NCBI RefSeq assembly: GCF_011927725.1
Contig: NZ_JAATJC010000001.1
Location: 2,363,001-2,427,000, forward strand
Reading direction: 5' to 3'
Source: Sphingomonas kaistensis
GTDB lineage: Bacteria; Pseudomonadota; Alphaproteobacteria; Sphingomonadales; Sphingomonadaceae
DNA length: 64,000 bases
Under the pieces are notes generated by a model that ran no database searches, was not told the DNA's origin, and was given only the letters and a program-made list of their open reading frames with translations. The position numbers and the translations under genes are program-made. Numbering within the stretch: position 1 is the first letter of the stretch; each line of letters begins with the position of its first letter. Of the stretch, positions 30,467 through 39,971 are shown one piece after another.

Positions 30467-31513
30467 TCAGCCTTGCTCCGTCTGATCCTCGCCGGGAATG
30501 GGCGTCGGGGTATGCAGCGCCTCGCGGACGTAGAGTTTCTTGACCAGCACGTAGAGCACCACCGTCAGCGGTGCAGCGAAAACCACGCCGAGTGCGCCGA
30601 ACAAGGTTCCCATGCCCAGCAGCGAGAACAGCAGCACCGCTCCGGGCAGGTCGACCGCCCATTGCTGAAGCAGGGGCGAGAAGACGTAGCCCTCGAGCTG
30701 CTGGACGACGAGATAGACGCCGGCCACCCACAGCGCCATCTGCGGATCGACGGCGGCGGCAATCAGGATCGCCGGAATGGCCGCAAGGATCGGGCCGATG
30801 AACGGGATGAACTCGAGCAGTGCTGCGAGCAGGCCGAGCGCAAGCGCATTGTCTGCCCCGACCAGCCACAGGCCTAGCCCTGTGGCGATCCCGACCGCCG
30901 CCATGGTGACGAGCTGTGCCTTAAGCCACAGCTTGAGCGCCGTGCCGCTATCACCGATCGCGTCGGCGGTCAGACTACGCTTCCCTTCCGGGACGAGCTT
31001 GACGAGCCCGGCACGGTAGAAGCGCGGCGAGGCGGCAAGGAACACGCCGCCCACCACGATCAGCAGGGCGTCGGCAAGCCCGCCACCGAGGCTCATCACG
31101 AAACTTCCTGCAGTGGACGCAAAGCCGCCACCGCCGCCACCGCCCTTCAATTGCTCCAGCTGTCCGGACAGGCCAAACCCTTCCAGCCGCTGCTGCACCG
31201 CCGCCCATGCCTTGGGCAGGGTTTCGCGGATCTGCTCATACTGGCTGACCAGCTGCGCGCCGAACAGCGCCAGGCAGATCGCCACCACCAGCACGACGGT
31301 CAACACTGCGAGGGCGAGGCTCAGCCCCTCCGGAATGCGGGCCTTGCGGAACACGCCCGCGAGGCTCTGAAACAGGGTCGCGACAACCACTGCACCGAAC
31401 ACCATGAGCAGGACTTCGCGCAACTCCCAGGCGAGCAGCGCCAGCGCGGTCAGCGCGATGACGATGAGGGTGCGGCGGATGAAAAGCGCGTCGGGCATGC
31501 CAGCTTGGTTCAT
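30467..31513 (-). CDS. AI-2E / PerM family membrane transporter
   Basis: 348 residues with about eight hydrophobic segments. Family marks include TLIVIALTALALLAWELREV at the N-terminus, LAVLTVVLVVAICLALFGAQ, ALGLLAALLEFIPFIGPILA (P-F-I-G-P signature) and GMGTLFGALGVVFAAPLTVV at the C-terminus. The family exports varied small molecules or acts in Na+/H+ exchange in some species. A charged C-terminus ends GEDQTEQG. It is a host gene, and the lasso-B2-like gene follows it in the same direction. Confidence 0.93.
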   Translation of the reverse strand: MNQAGMPDALFIRRTLIVIALTALALLAWELREVLLMVFGAVVVATLFQSLAGVFRKARIPEGLSLALAVLTVVLVVAICLALFGAQLVSQYEQIRETLPKAWAAVQQRLEGFGLSGQLEQLKGGGGGGGFASTAGSFVMSLGGGLADALLIVVGGVFLAASPRFYRAGLVKLVPEGKRSLTADAIGDSGTALKLWLKAQLVTMAAVGIATGLGLWLVGADNALALGLLAALLEFIPFIGPILAAIPAILIAAAVDPQMALWVAGVYLVVQQLEGYVFSPLLQQWAVDLPGAVLLFSLLGMGTLFGALGVVFAAPLTVVLYVLVKKLYVREALHTPTPIPGEDQTEQG

Positions 31514-31554
31514 GCCCGACCGACGCTCAAGAGGTGCTTACGGTTCCGAAAGGA

Positions 31555-32319
31555 TCACTCCGTCCCGCTGCCGGGCTCATTCATCTTGCGACCCTGTTCG
31601 GCGCTGACGCTTTCAGGAAGGACGCCGGCAGCAAGCACCTGCGCCTTGTTCATCAGGCCGTGGACGACGGCATGCTCGCCCTTCTTCATCGCTTCCCACC
31701 CGGTCTTCGCCACATCGGCAGCCGACGCCTTCTTGGATTGGCCGACCTTGGTGTCTTCCATGTCGGCGCGGGCGAAGAACTCGGTTTCGGTCGCGCCGGG
31801 CTTGAGGCAGGTGACGGTGACGCCGGTGTCCTTGAGTTCGTTGCCGAGCGCCGCGGCGAAGCTGTCCACGAACGCCTTGCTGGCGTGATAGACCGCCTGG
31901 AACGCCGCCGGCACGTGTCCGGCGATCGAACCGGTGATCAGGATCTTGCCTTCGCCTCGCTCAGCCATCTTCCTGGCGATCGGCTGGATCAGCAGCAGCG
32001 TGCCGGTGATGTTGGTGTCGATCACGTGGCGCCATTCGGCCGGCGGCTGGTCGAGGAAACCGTGGCCGAGGCCGTGCCCGGCGTTGGCGACCAGCACGTC
32101 GACCTGGCGGTCGCCGATCTGCTGGAGCAATTGGCGGACCCCTTGCTCGGTCGCCAGGTCGGCATCGAGCGAGCTGACCTCGCCTTCCAGGCCCGCCCCG
32201 GCGTCCACCATCGGGGTGTCGGAGGCGACGATCAGGTCATAGCCCTCGGCCGAGGCCAGGCGCGCGATCTCGAGGCCGATGCCCGAAGAAGCACCGGTGA
32301 TGACGGCAAGCTTGCTCAT
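31555..32319 (-). CDS. Short-chain dehydrogenase/reductase
   Basis: 254 residues. TGASSGIGLEIA near the N-terminus is the NAD(P)-binding Gly motif, VLVANAGHGLG is the N-A-G motif, and SIAGHVPAAFQAVYHASK carries the Ser-Tyr-Lys triad. Substrate unknown. It begins 17 bases after the zinc dehydrogenase stop and probably forms an operon with it and the SRPBCC gene. A longer open frame extends upstream across that gene but does not encode the domain; the ATG at 32319 has a GGAAACATC leader. Confidence 0.93.
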   Translation of the reverse strand: MSKLAVITGASSGIGLEIARLASAEGYDLIVASDTPMVDAGAGLEGEVSSLDADLATEQGVRQLLQQIGDRQVDVLVANAGHGLGHGFLDQPPAEWRHVIDTNITGTLLLIQPIARKMAERGEGKILITGSIAGHVPAAFQAVYHASKAFVDSFAAALGNELKDTGVTVTCLKPGATETEFFARADMEDTKVGQSKKASAADVAKTGWEAMKKGEHAVVHGLMNKAQVLAAGVLPESVSAEQGRKMNEPGSGTE

Positions 32320-32336
32320 GATGTTTCCTTTGTCCC

Positions 32337-33566
32337 TTATTCGGCCGGTTCGACCTGGCGCGCTGCGACGAGGTCGACCTGCGGCTTGCTGTCCATGCCG
32401 GGCTTCAGCACGATCTTGGTGTAGGTGTCCTGCTCGTCGTGCCACTTGCGATAAAGCTCCGCGGCGTCGTTGAGCGGCTCGCGGTGCGAGATCATGAAGG
32501 TTGTATCGAGCTCGCCTTCCTCGATCAGCTTGAGCAGGTCCTTTGTATATTTCTGGACCGGGGTCTGGCCGGACTTCACCGTCAGCCCCTTCTCCATCAG
32601 CTGGCCTAGCGGGAACTTGTCCGCGAAGCCGCCATAGACGCCAGGGATCGAGACCCTTCCGCCCTTGCGGCAGGCGATGATCATCTGGCGCAGTGCATGG
32701 GGCCGCTCGGTGCCGAGAAACAGGTGCGCTTTCACCGTGTCGGCAAGGTTGTCGATCGCAAGGCCATGGCTTTCCATGCCGACGCAATCGATCACCGCGT
32801 CGGGGCCGATCCCGCCGGTCATCTCCTTCAGCGCATCGAGCACCTCGACCTCGCGATAGTCGAGGATGTCGGCGCCCATCTGCTTGGCGAGCTTCAGGCG
32901 GCTTGGATAATGGTCGATTGCGATCACCCGGTGCGCGCCAAGCTTGAACGCGCTCTGGATCGCGAACAGGCCGACCGGGCCGCAACCCCACACCGCCACC
33001 GTATCGCCCGGCTCGATGTCGGCGTTGACCGCGGCGTGCCAGCCGGTCGGCAGGATGTCCGACAGGAACAGCACCTTGTCGTCGTCAAGGTGGTCGGGGA
33101 CGACGATCGGGCCGACGTCGCTGAACGGCACGCGGACATATTCCGCCTGGCCGCCAGCATAGCCGCCGGTGAGGTGGGCATATCCGAACGCAGCGCCCAT
33201 CGCGTGACCCATCAGCGTCTCGGACGCGTCGGAAGTCTCGGCCGGGTTGCTGTTGTCGCAGGCGCTGAACTGGGTCTTCTTGCAGAAGAAGCATTCGCCG
33301 CAGCTGATGGTGAAGGGAACGACGACGCGCTGCCCCTTCTTGAGGGTCGAGCTGGAGCCGACCTCGACCACTTCGCCCATGAACTCATGTCCGAGGATGT
33401 CGCCGGCGCGCATCGTCGGGATGTAGCCATCGTACAGGTGGAGATCGGAACCGCAAATGGCGGTCGAGGTAACTTTCAGGATCGCATCGCGCGGGAGCAC
33501 GATCTCGGGGTCGGGTACGTTATCGACACGCACGTCGTGGCGGCCGTGAAAAGTGAGGGCGCGCAT
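32337..33566 (-). CDS. Zinc-dependent alcohol dehydrogenase (formaldehyde-dehydrogenase-like)
   Basis: 409 residues. [11 protein letters not shown] with the catalytic Cys, [12 protein letters not shown] with His-Glu, [15 protein letters not shown] for the structural zinc, [20 protein letters not shown] for the nucleotide, and [14 protein letters not shown], which ends the beta-2 strand with Asp and so favours NAD+. Overall form is that of glutathione-independent formaldehyde-type dehydrogenases. It is part of a three-gene cluster often found in sphingomonads with general stress roles (my inference). Confidence 0.93.
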   Translation of the reverse strand: MRALTFHGRHDVRVDNVPDPEIVLPRDAILKVTSTAICGSDLHLYDGYIPTMRAGDILGHEFMGEVVEVGSSSTLKKGQRVVVPFTISCGECFFCKKTQFSACDNSNPAETSDASETLMGHAMGAAFGYAHLTGGYAGGQAEYVRVPFSDVGPIVVPDHLDDDKVLFLSDILPTGWHAAVNADIEPGDTVAVWGCGPVGLFAIQSAFKLGAHRVIAIDHYPSRLKLAKQMGADILDYREVEVLDALKEMTGGIGPDAVIDCVGMESHGLAIDNLADTVKAHLFLGTERPHALRQMIIACRKGGRVSIPGVYGGFADKFPLGQLMEKGLTVKSGQTPVQKYTKDLLKLIEEGELDTTFMISHREPLNDAAELYRKWHDEQDTYTKIVLKPGMDSKPQVDLVAARQVEPAE

Positions 33567-33577
33567 GGGCGGAACTC

Positions 33578-34363
33578 CTAGATGCGGGGTTCGGTCGGGC
33601 TCTCGCCCTTGCGACCGGAAGGGGAAGCGTTGACGGGCACTTCGCCCGTTTCCATCAACTGCTTGAACCGGCGCAGGTCGCGGCGGGCTTGGACGTTGGG
33701 CTCGCGCTGCATGACCTTTGCGACCAGCCGGCCGATCTCGCCCGCGGGGGGCGTGTAGCGCAGGAGCAGCCGGACATAGGTGCCGCGGCCCGGAGGCGCG
33801 TCGGCGAATTCGACCCGGCCCTCATGCTCGATCTGGCTGTCGGCCTCGCTGACCCAGGCGATGGTCTTGCCCGGACTATCCTCGACGATCCGGGTCTTGA
33901 GCGAGACCGTGGCGCCGCCCGGAGCCTCGATGATCCATTCGGAGCGGGTGTCGTCGACCCGGCGGATCTCGCGGACATTGTCCATGAACTCGGGGAAGCG
34001 CTCGAACTTGCGCCAGAAAGCGTAAAGCTCCTGCGCCGGCTTGCCGATGGTGACGGTGCGCCCGACCAGTGCGCGGCCGTCCTCCTGGTTGCGGGCGCGT
34101 TTCAGCGCCTTGCCCCGCAGCACATGGTCCGGCGCGTCGCTCAGCAGCGGTCCGTCGGGCCCCTCGTCGGCCGCCTTGGCCTTGCCGAAGAAGAAGGCGG
34201 CGGCGCCGGCGGTGGCAAGCGTCAGGCCAAGGCCGATCAGAGCGCCGTTGCTGACGCCGCCGTTCCTATCCTGCGCTGTTGCCTTGCGACGACCGGCGGA
34301 AGTCTTGTCGTTAAGGCGGGCGGCCTCCGCGGCCACCTCATCATGTTCATTGTCTCGGGCCAC
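33578..34363 (-). CDS. SRPBCC (polyketide cyclase-like) domain membrane protein
   Basis: 261 residues from a GTG start with AGGAGG before it. A charged N-terminus leads to one helix ([20 protein letters not shown]), then an SRPBCC domain: [80 protein letters not shown], and a helix ending [20 protein letters not shown]. Typical for membrane-anchored coenzyme-Q-binding-like proteins of unknown substrate. First of three cluster genes. Confidence 0.88.
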   Translation of the reverse strand: MARDNEHDEVAAEAARLNDKTSAGRRKATAQDRNGGVSNGALIGLGLTLATAGAAAFFFGKAKAADEGPDGPLLSDAPDHVLRGKALKRARNQEDGRALVGRTVTIGKPAQELYAFWRKFERFPEFMDNVREIRRVDDTRSEWIIEAPGGATVSLKTRIVEDSPGKTIAWVSEADSQIEHEGRVEFADAPPGRGTYVRLLLRYTPPAGEIGRLVAKVMQREPNVQARRDLRRFKQLMETGEVPVNASPSGRKGESPTEPRI

Positions 34364-34411
34364 TGAAACCTCCTGTCCCGGTTCGCCAACGGGTCGGAGG
34401 ATGGGGCGTTC

Positions 34412-35638
34412 CTATTGTTTCGGCTGTGCTTCGGGCCAGTTCTCGATGATCTCGACGAACCGACTCAGCCAGGCGTTGGTCTGATGTCCGTCGATCACGC
34501 GGTGGTCGATGGTGAGGGTGACGTAGGCCATCGGTCGGATCGCGATGACGTCGGCACCGTCCTGGCTCAGCACGACCACCCGCTTCTGGAGCTTGCCGAC
34601 CCCAAGGATCGCCGCCTGGCCCTGGTGAAGGATGATCGGCGCGGCCAGGAGCGAGCCCGAGACGCCGTGGTTGGAGATGGTGAAGCTGCCATTCGCGACA
34701 TCCGACCGCTCGAGCTTCCCGGCACGCGCTCGCGCGGTGAGGTCGTCGAGGCGCGCCCCGATCTCCTCGAGGCTCGCGCCGCCGCAATCGCGGACCACCG
34801 GTACCACCAGCCCCTTGTCGCCGAGCGCGGTGCCGACTCCGATGTCGACGCTCGGAGAGACGATGATCCGGTCGTCGGCCCAGCGACCGTTGACCGCCGG
34901 TGCCACCGGCATCGCCTCGGCGGCGGCTTTGAGCAAATAGGCGGTGTAGCTGAGCCTGGTGCCTTGCGCCGCGAGCGCCTTCTTGTGCGCCGTGATGGCG
35001 GTGAAGTCGGCTTCGAATAGGGCGGTGACGTGGGGCGCCTCGGAAACGGCGCGGACCATATTGTCGGCGATCGCGCGGCGCATCCGGTCGTGCGGAATGT
35101 CCTGCCAATTCGCTTCCGCCACGCGAGGCTGGGCAAGGGACCTGGCTCCGCCGTCGGCGTGGCTGATCGTCGCGCCTTCGACGGCTCGATCGACGTCTTC
35201 GCGCGTGATGCGGCCATCGCGCCCGGTGCCGGTCAGGCGAGCGGGGTCGATATCGTGCTGAAGGAGAGCGCGGCGGACCGAGGGGGAGAGGCGCGTTTCG
35301 GTGTGGCTAGAACCGAGCTTTGCCGCTGCAGGCGCGCGCGAACTGGCCTCGACCGGGCGTTCCTGGCTTCGATCCAGACCCGCATTCTGCGCGATCTCGT
35401 TAGGGGTCTCGGCATTGATCCGCCCCAGAACCGCACCCGGGATTGCTTCGGCATCGGTACCAAGCACGATTTCTGCCAGCACGCCGGCCGCGGGCGACGG
35501 CACTTCCTGCGTGACCTTGTCGGTCTCCAGCTCGACCAGCGGATCGTTCACCGCCACTGTGTCGCCCGGCTGCTTGAGCCAGGCGCGGACGACGGCCTTG
35601 GTGCCTTCCTGCTCGTCGGGGACGCGGACGTCGATCAC
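34412..35638 (-). CDS. 2-oxo acid dehydrogenase E2 (lipoyl acyltransferase)
   Basis: 408 residues. The lipoyl domain has PLVELETDKVTQEVPSPAAG with the acceptor Lys near residue 40; a peripheral-subunit-binding domain follows (RLSPSVRRALLQHDIDPARL TGTGRDGRITREDV in two parts, about residues 118-155). The catalytic domain ends with YVTLTIDHRVIDGHQTNAWL, carrying the D-H-R-V-x-D-G active site. The GTG start lies two bases after the E1 stop, so translation is coupled. No E3 gene is near; the complex probably uses a shared dihydrolipoyl dehydrogenase. Acyl specificity is unknown. Confidence 0.93.
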   Translation of the reverse strand: MIDVRVPDEQEGTKAVVRAWLKQPGDTVAVNDPLVELETDKVTQEVPSPAAGVLAEIVLGTDAEAIPGAVLGRINAETPNEIAQNAGLDRSQERPVEASSRAPAAAKLGSSHTETRLSPSVRRALLQHDIDPARLTGTGRDGRITREDVDRAVEGATISHADGGARSLAQPRVAEANWQDIPHDRMRRAIADNMVRAVSEAPHVTALFEADFTAITAHKKALAAQGTRLSYTAYLLKAAAEAMPVAPAVNGRWADDRIIVSPSVDIGVGTALGDKGLVVPVVRDCGGASLEEIGARLDDLTARARAGKLERSDVANGSFTISNHGVSGSLLAAPIILHQGQAAILGVGKLQKRVVVLSQDGADVIAIRPMAYVTLTIDHRVIDGHQTNAWLSRFVEIIENWPEAQPKQ

Positions 35639-35640
35639 GC

Positions 35641-37689
35641 TCAGAACCCCACCAGGCGGTCGATCTCGGCCCGGATCCGCGCCACGCTCGGCACCGCGGC
35701 TTCGAGCAGCGAGGGATGATGCGGGCTTGGGATGTCGGGCATGGTCACCCGGGCGACCGGTGCGTCGAGGTCGAGGAAAGCCTCGTCGGCAACCACCGCG
35801 GCGATTTCCGCGCCGAAGCCGCCCGTGCGCAGGTCCTCGTGGACGATCAGGCAACGGCGGGTGCGGCGGACGCTGTCGAGCACCATGTCGCGGTCCCACG
35901 GATTAAGCGTGCGAAGGTCGATGACGTCGGCGCTCATGCCCTCCGCCGCCGCCTCGCAGCGCGGGACCATCGCGCCCCAGGTGACGATGGTAATCTGGTC
36001 GCCCGACCTTGTCTTCTTCGCCTTGCCGAACGGCAGGACATAGGCATCGCCCGGCCACGGCCGCCGCGCCCAGCTGTCGTCGAGCATCGCGCGATGCTCG
36101 AAGAACAGCACCGGATCGTTGCCGCGCAGCGCCATGCGGAGCAGCCCAACGGCGTCCTCGGCATTGCTGGGCACCGCGACCATCCAGCCGGGGTTGTGGA
36201 CGAACTGCACCTCGTTGGTCTGGCTGTGCCAGGGGTCGCCGCACTTGAAGAAGCCGCCCGGCACGCGCAGCACCATCGGCGCGGCGAAGCGATTGGCGGT
36301 GCGCCAGCGCATGGTGCCGGTGTCGTTGATCTGCTCGGTCGCGGGCTCCGCATATTTTCGGAATTGGATTTCGGGCACCGGCAGCAGCCCGGCCAGCGCC
36401 ATGCCGACCGCGCGGCCGACGATGCCTTCCTCGTTGAGGCTGGTGTCGAAGACGCGATCGTGACCGTATTTTTCCTGCAGCCCCAGCGTCACAGCATGGA
36501 CACCGCCCTTGGGCCCGACATCCTCGCCGAATACGCACATGCGCGGGTTGGCGCCGAGTTCCTGGTCGAGAACCTTACGGATGGCGGTGACCATGTTGAT
36601 CCGCTGACCCTCGGGACGCGGTTCGCCATGGGTGCCTTCGAGCGACAGGCCAGCTTGGCCGCCGACCTCAGCGTGATTGCCTGAAAAGAAGACGTCGTCC
36701 GCGACCTTGTCGGCGCCAAGCACCGGGCGCGCCTCGGCCTCTTCGCGGGCGCGGGCGACTTCCCAAGCGACCTGGGTTTCCAACTCGCCCCAGCGCGCTT
36801 CACCGATCTGCAGCGCGGCGCAATGCGACTTTAACTTCGGCAGCGGATCGCGGGCCCATTCCGCAGCGATCTCCGCCTCGCTCTTGTAGGTCTGCGTGTC
36901 CTGGTAGCTATGTCCCTCGAGCCGAGGGACGGTAAGCCGAAGCAGCGCCGGCCCCTCTCCACTCCGCACATGGGCAACCGCTGCCTCGACCAGTCGAGCG
37001 GCCTCGAGCGGGTCGGTGCCGTCGCCGTTGAAGATGGTCAGCCCGGTAAAGCTGGCGAGGTTCGCCGCGATATTCTGCCCCGGCGTCTGGTAGGTCGACG
37101 GCACCGAGATGCCGTAGCCATTGTCCTCGACGTAAAAGAGCAAGGGCAGCTTCTGCGTGGTGGCGATGGTCAACGCGGACCAGAAGCCACCAGTCGCGCA
37201 ACTGGCGTCGCCGCCGAGCACCAGGGCGATGTTGCCCTTGCCCCCGTCCTTCAGCACCTCGGCCCGGTAGCGGACCGCCTGCGCCCAGCCGGCGGCCGGC
37301 GTATATTGCGCCCCTACTCCGCCGCACATCGGCAGCGCGTGGGCGCCGCCCGGATTGGGATAGTTGAACACGACGCCGATATCGCGCCCGCCCGAATAGC
37401 CGCCGCTGCGGCCCATCCCCGAGCCAAGCGCATCCGCCAGCGGAACGCCGAGTGCCAGCAGCAGCGGGCGTGAGCGATAATAGCCGCAAGCCGCGTCGCC
37501 ATCGCGCAGCTTCAGGCCGAGCAGCACCTGCGCGAGGTCGTGGCCGCGGGCGCTGAACTGATAGAGCACCTGCTTGGCGGGGACGAGTTCCTCTTCCTCC
37601 AGCCGGTCCAGCTCGCGGCTGGTCAGGACTAGGCGCGCGACCTCTTCCCAATCGGTGTCGACGGTAAACTCGGGGTCGGCTTCAGCCAT
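35641..37689 (-). CDS. 2-oxo acid dehydrogenase E1, fused alpha-beta
   Basis: 682 residues. The alpha part holds the TPP motif from VLGGDASCATGGFWSALTIA to LPLLFYVEDNGYGISVPSTY and SGEGPALLRLTVPRLEGHSY. The beta part starts near residue 385 (MVTAIRKVLDQELGANPRMC), with FGEDVGPKGGVHAVTLGL, FDTSLNEEGIVGRAVGMALA and a C-terminal transketolase domain (LRTLNPWDRDMVLDSVRRTR). It decarboxylates a 2-oxo acid and acylates the E2 lipoyl group. It overlaps the aminotransferase stop by 8 bases, so 2-oxo acid supply and use are coupled. Confidence 0.93.
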   Translation of the reverse strand: MAEADPEFTVDTDWEEVARLVLTSRELDRLEEEELVPAKQVLYQFSARGHDLAQVLLGLKLRDGDAACGYYRSRPLLLALGVPLADALGSGMGRSGGYSGGRDIGVVFNYPNPGGAHALPMCGGVGAQYTPAAGWAQAVRYRAEVLKDGGKGNIALVLGGDASCATGGFWSALTIATTQKLPLLFYVEDNGYGISVPSTYQTPGQNIAANLASFTGLTIFNGDGTDPLEAARLVEAAVAHVRSGEGPALLRLTVPRLEGHSYQDTQTYKSEAEIAAEWARDPLPKLKSHCAALQIGEARWGELETQVAWEVARAREEAEARPVLGADKVADDVFFSGNHAEVGGQAGLSLEGTHGEPRPEGQRINMVTAIRKVLDQELGANPRMCVFGEDVGPKGGVHAVTLGLQEKYGHDRVFDTSLNEEGIVGRAVGMALAGLLPVPEIQFRKYAEPATEQINDTGTMRWRTANRFAAPMVLRVPGGFFKCGDPWHSQTNEVQFVHNPGWMVAVPSNAEDAVGLLRMALRGNDPVLFFEHRAMLDDSWARRPWPGDAYVLPFGKAKKTRSGDQITIVTWGAMVPRCEAAAEGMSADVIDLRTLNPWDRDMVLDSVRRTRRCLIVHEDLRTGGFGAEIAAVVADEAFLDLDAPVARVTMPDIPSPHHPSLLEAAVPSVARIRAEIDRLVGF

Positions 37690-38875
37690 TCATCGTCTCG
37701 ACCACTGCCGCGCAGAAGCGGTCGAGATCATGGTCGGCGATTCCGACCAGGTTCGCGCGTCCGCTGTCGGCCATGTAGATGGCGTGGGTTTCGCGGATCT
37801 GGCGGACCTGCTCGACCGACAGGGGCAGCATCGAGAACATGCCCTGCTGCTCGGCGATGTAGGCGAGCCGCGGGTCGGCACCAGCGATCTTCTCGCGGAC
37901 CATGCGGATGCGCGCGTGCATCTCGTCCAGCTCGGCGCGCCAGTCGGCGGCAAGGGCGGGATCCTCCAGTACCGTGCGGACGGTCGCGCCGCCATGATCG
38001 GGCGGCATGGACCAGGCTTCGCGGCTGATCTGCAGCAGGTGGGTAAAGGCGAACTGCGCGGTGTCGACGCTGCCCGCCTTGACGAACAGGCACCCGACGC
38101 GGTCGCGATAGACGGCGAAATTCTTGTCGCAGCTCTGGGTGATGAGCACTTCGTCGCATGCGTCGAGCACCAGTTCGACCCCGAAGCAATCCTGTTCGAG
38201 CCCGCGTGCAAAGCCCTGATAGGCGAAGTCGATCAGCGGCAGCAGCCCGCGCCGAGCGACGATCTCCGCCACCTGGCGCCATTCGTCTTCGGACAGGTCG
38301 GCGCCGGTGGGATTGTGGCAACAGCCGTGGAGCAGCGCGACGTCCCCGGGGCGGCCGGCCTCGAGCGCATCGGCCATTGCCGCGAAATCGACCTTGCGCG
38401 AGGCCGGATCGTAATGGCGATACTCGGTAATCTGCAGACCGGCCCCTGCCGTCATGGGCGGGTGGTTGGGCCAGGTGGGCGTGCCCATGATGACCCTGGC
38501 ATCGGGATTGGCCGCCGCGACCAGCTTCAGCGCCAGGAACAGCGCGCCGCAGCCGCCGGGGGTCTGGAGGCCGACGATCCGTTCGTCGCCGGCATGACGG
38601 CCGAGCACGATCGGGCGAAGCGCCTTCGCGAAGCCTCGGTCGCCCGCCCCTCCGAGGTAGGATTTGCTGTGCTGCTCGTCGAGGAGCTTCTGTTCGGCCG
38701 CCTTGACCGCGCGCATGATCGGGGTGCGGCCAGCGCCATCGCGATAGACGCCGACGCCGACGTCGATCTTGTCGGCACGCGGATCGGCGTTGACCATGGC
38801 GATCAGGGCCAGCAGCGTGTCGCTGACGAGTGGAGGCAGATCGGCAAGGCCGCGGCGTGCTGGGCTGGTCAACAT
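37682..38875 (-). CDS. Aromatic/aspartate-type aminotransferase
   Basis: 397 residues, PLP fold type I. Landmarks are VGVGVYRDGAGRTPIMRAVK at the N-terminus, QTPGGCGALFLALKLV, GTPTWPNHPPM, LLHGCCHNPTGADLSEDEW, PLIDFAYQGFARGLEQD and the PLP Lys in QSCDKNFAVYRDRVG, then MPPDHGGATVRTVL. This is the aspartate/tyrosine aminotransferase subgroup; phenylalanine or tyrosine is likely from its position between paaE and a 2-oxo acid dehydrogenase. It lies 19 bases after paaE and overlaps the E1 gene. Confidence 0.92.
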   Translation of the reverse strand: MLTSPARRGLADLPPLVSDTLLALIAMVNADPRADKIDVGVGVYRDGAGRTPIMRAVKAAEQKLLDEQHSKSYLGGAGDRGFAKALRPIVLGRHAGDERIVGLQTPGGCGALFLALKLVAAANPDARVIMGTPTWPNHPPMTAGAGLQITEYRHYDPASRKVDFAAMADALEAGRPGDVALLHGCCHNPTGADLSEDEWRQVAEIVARRGLLPLIDFAYQGFARGLEQDCFGVELVLDACDEVLITQSCDKNFAVYRDRVGCLFVKAGSVDTAQFAFTHLLQISREAWSMPPDHGGATVRTVLEDPALAADWRAELDEMHARIRMVREKIAGADPRLAYIAEQQGMFSMLPLSVEQVRQIRETHAIYMADSGRANLVGIADHDLDRFCAAVVETMNG

Positions 38876-38894
38876 GATAGAGCAGTTAGCGCGG

Positions 38895-39971
38895 TCAGGC
38901 GTCGTAATCTACCGCGACGCCCTCACCCTTGGGCACCGACTGGCAGGTGAGGACATAGCCGGCGGCGATTTCCTCATCGGTCAGGCCGTAGCGCGCGGCC
39001 ATGCTGACCTCGCCAGCGGTGACCCGGGCGCGGCAGGTGGCACAGACGCCGGCCTTGCAGGCGAATGGCGCCGGCAACCCGGATGAGCGCGCCGAATCGA
39101 GGATGTTGCTGCCGTCGAAAGCGATCCGCCGGGTCCGCCCGTCGATGGTGACGCTAAGCGTTTGACCCGAAGCCGCCTGCTGCAACTCGGCCATTTCGGC
39201 GGCCAGCGCAGCGGAGGGCCGTCCAGCGGTGAAGCGCTCGATGTGGATCCGATCGGAAGGCACCCTTGCATCGAGCAATGCGGCTTCGGCGGCGTCCATC
39301 ATCGGGCCGGGACCGCAGATGAAGAAAGCGTCGACCTTGGTCACGTCGGGCACGAAGGCGGCGATCACTTCCTCGCAGGTCTCACGGTCGAGCATTCCGT
39401 TCAGGAGTTCGACGTCGCCCTCCTCGTCGCTCAGCAAGTGGAACAGTTCGAACCGGCCGAGGTAGCGGTCCTTGAGTTCGGCCAGCGCGTCGAGGAAGAT
39501 GATGCTGCTGGCGTCGCGGTTGCCGTAGAAAAGGAGAAAGCGACTGTTCGGTTCTTCGGCCAGCGCGGTGCGCGCCAGGCTCATGATCGGAGTGATGCCC
39601 GACCCACCGGCGAAGGCAACGTAGCGGCGGGTCGCCGTGGGATCGAAGTCGGTCGTGAAGCTGCCATGCGGCGGCATCACGTCGAGGCGGTCGCCGGGCT
39701 TGAGGTTGCTGGCGACCCAGTTGGAAAAGGCGCCGCCGGCGATCTGCTTCACCGTGACCTTGAGCGCGCCTTCGTGCGGCGCGGTGCACAGCGAGTAGTT
39801 GCGGCGGACTTCCTCGCCGCCAATCTCGGCGCGGAGGGTCAGATGTTGCCCGGCGCGATAACGGAAGGCGTCGGCGAGCTCAGGCGGGACGATGAAGCGG
39901 ATCGAGCGCGCGTCGGCGGTTTCCTCGACAATCTCCGCGACCTCGAGCGCGTGGAAATGCTTTTCGCTCAC
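38895..39971 (-). CDS. paaE: Phenylacetyl-CoA epoxidase reductase subunit
   Basis: 358 residues. A ferredoxin-reductase part (YRAGQHLTLRAEIGGEEVRR; RNYSLC; FAGGSGITPIMSLARTALAE; FFICGPGPMMDAAEAALLDA) is followed by a plant-type 2Fe-2S domain (PFACKAGVCATCRARVTAGE; VLTCQSVPKGEG). It passes electrons from NADPH to PaaA. GTG start overlaps the paaC stop (GTGA); there is no room for paaD, which usually lies between them. Confidence 0.94.
   Translation of the reverse strand: MSEKHFHALEVAEIVEETADARSIRFIVPPELADAFRYRAGQHLTLRAEIGGEEVRRNYSLCTAPHEGALKVTVKQIAGGAFSNWVASNLKPGDRLDVMPPHGSFTTDFDPTATRRYVAFAGGSGITPIMSLARTALAEEPNSRFLLFYGNRDASSIIFLDALAELKDRYLGRFELFHLLSDEEGDVELLNGMLDRETCEEVIAAFVPDVTKVDAFFICGPGPMMDAAEAALLDARVPSDRIHIERFTAGRPSAALAAEMAELQQAASGQTLSVTIDGRTRRIAFDGSNILDSARSSGLPAPFACKAGVCATCRARVTAGEVSMAARYGLTDEEIAAGYVLTCQSVPKGEGVAVDYDA

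Noticed and set aside
30012..31513. Complete lasso peptide biosynthetic cluster
   Set aside because: Only the B2-like gene is present; no precursor, B1 or cyclase within reach, and a transporter of a different class.
31555..32991. Extended 478-codon frame suggesting a fusion with the short-chain dehydrogenase
   Set aside because: The upstream part is a shadow of the zinc alcohol dehydrogenase; the dehydrogenase domain starts at 32319.
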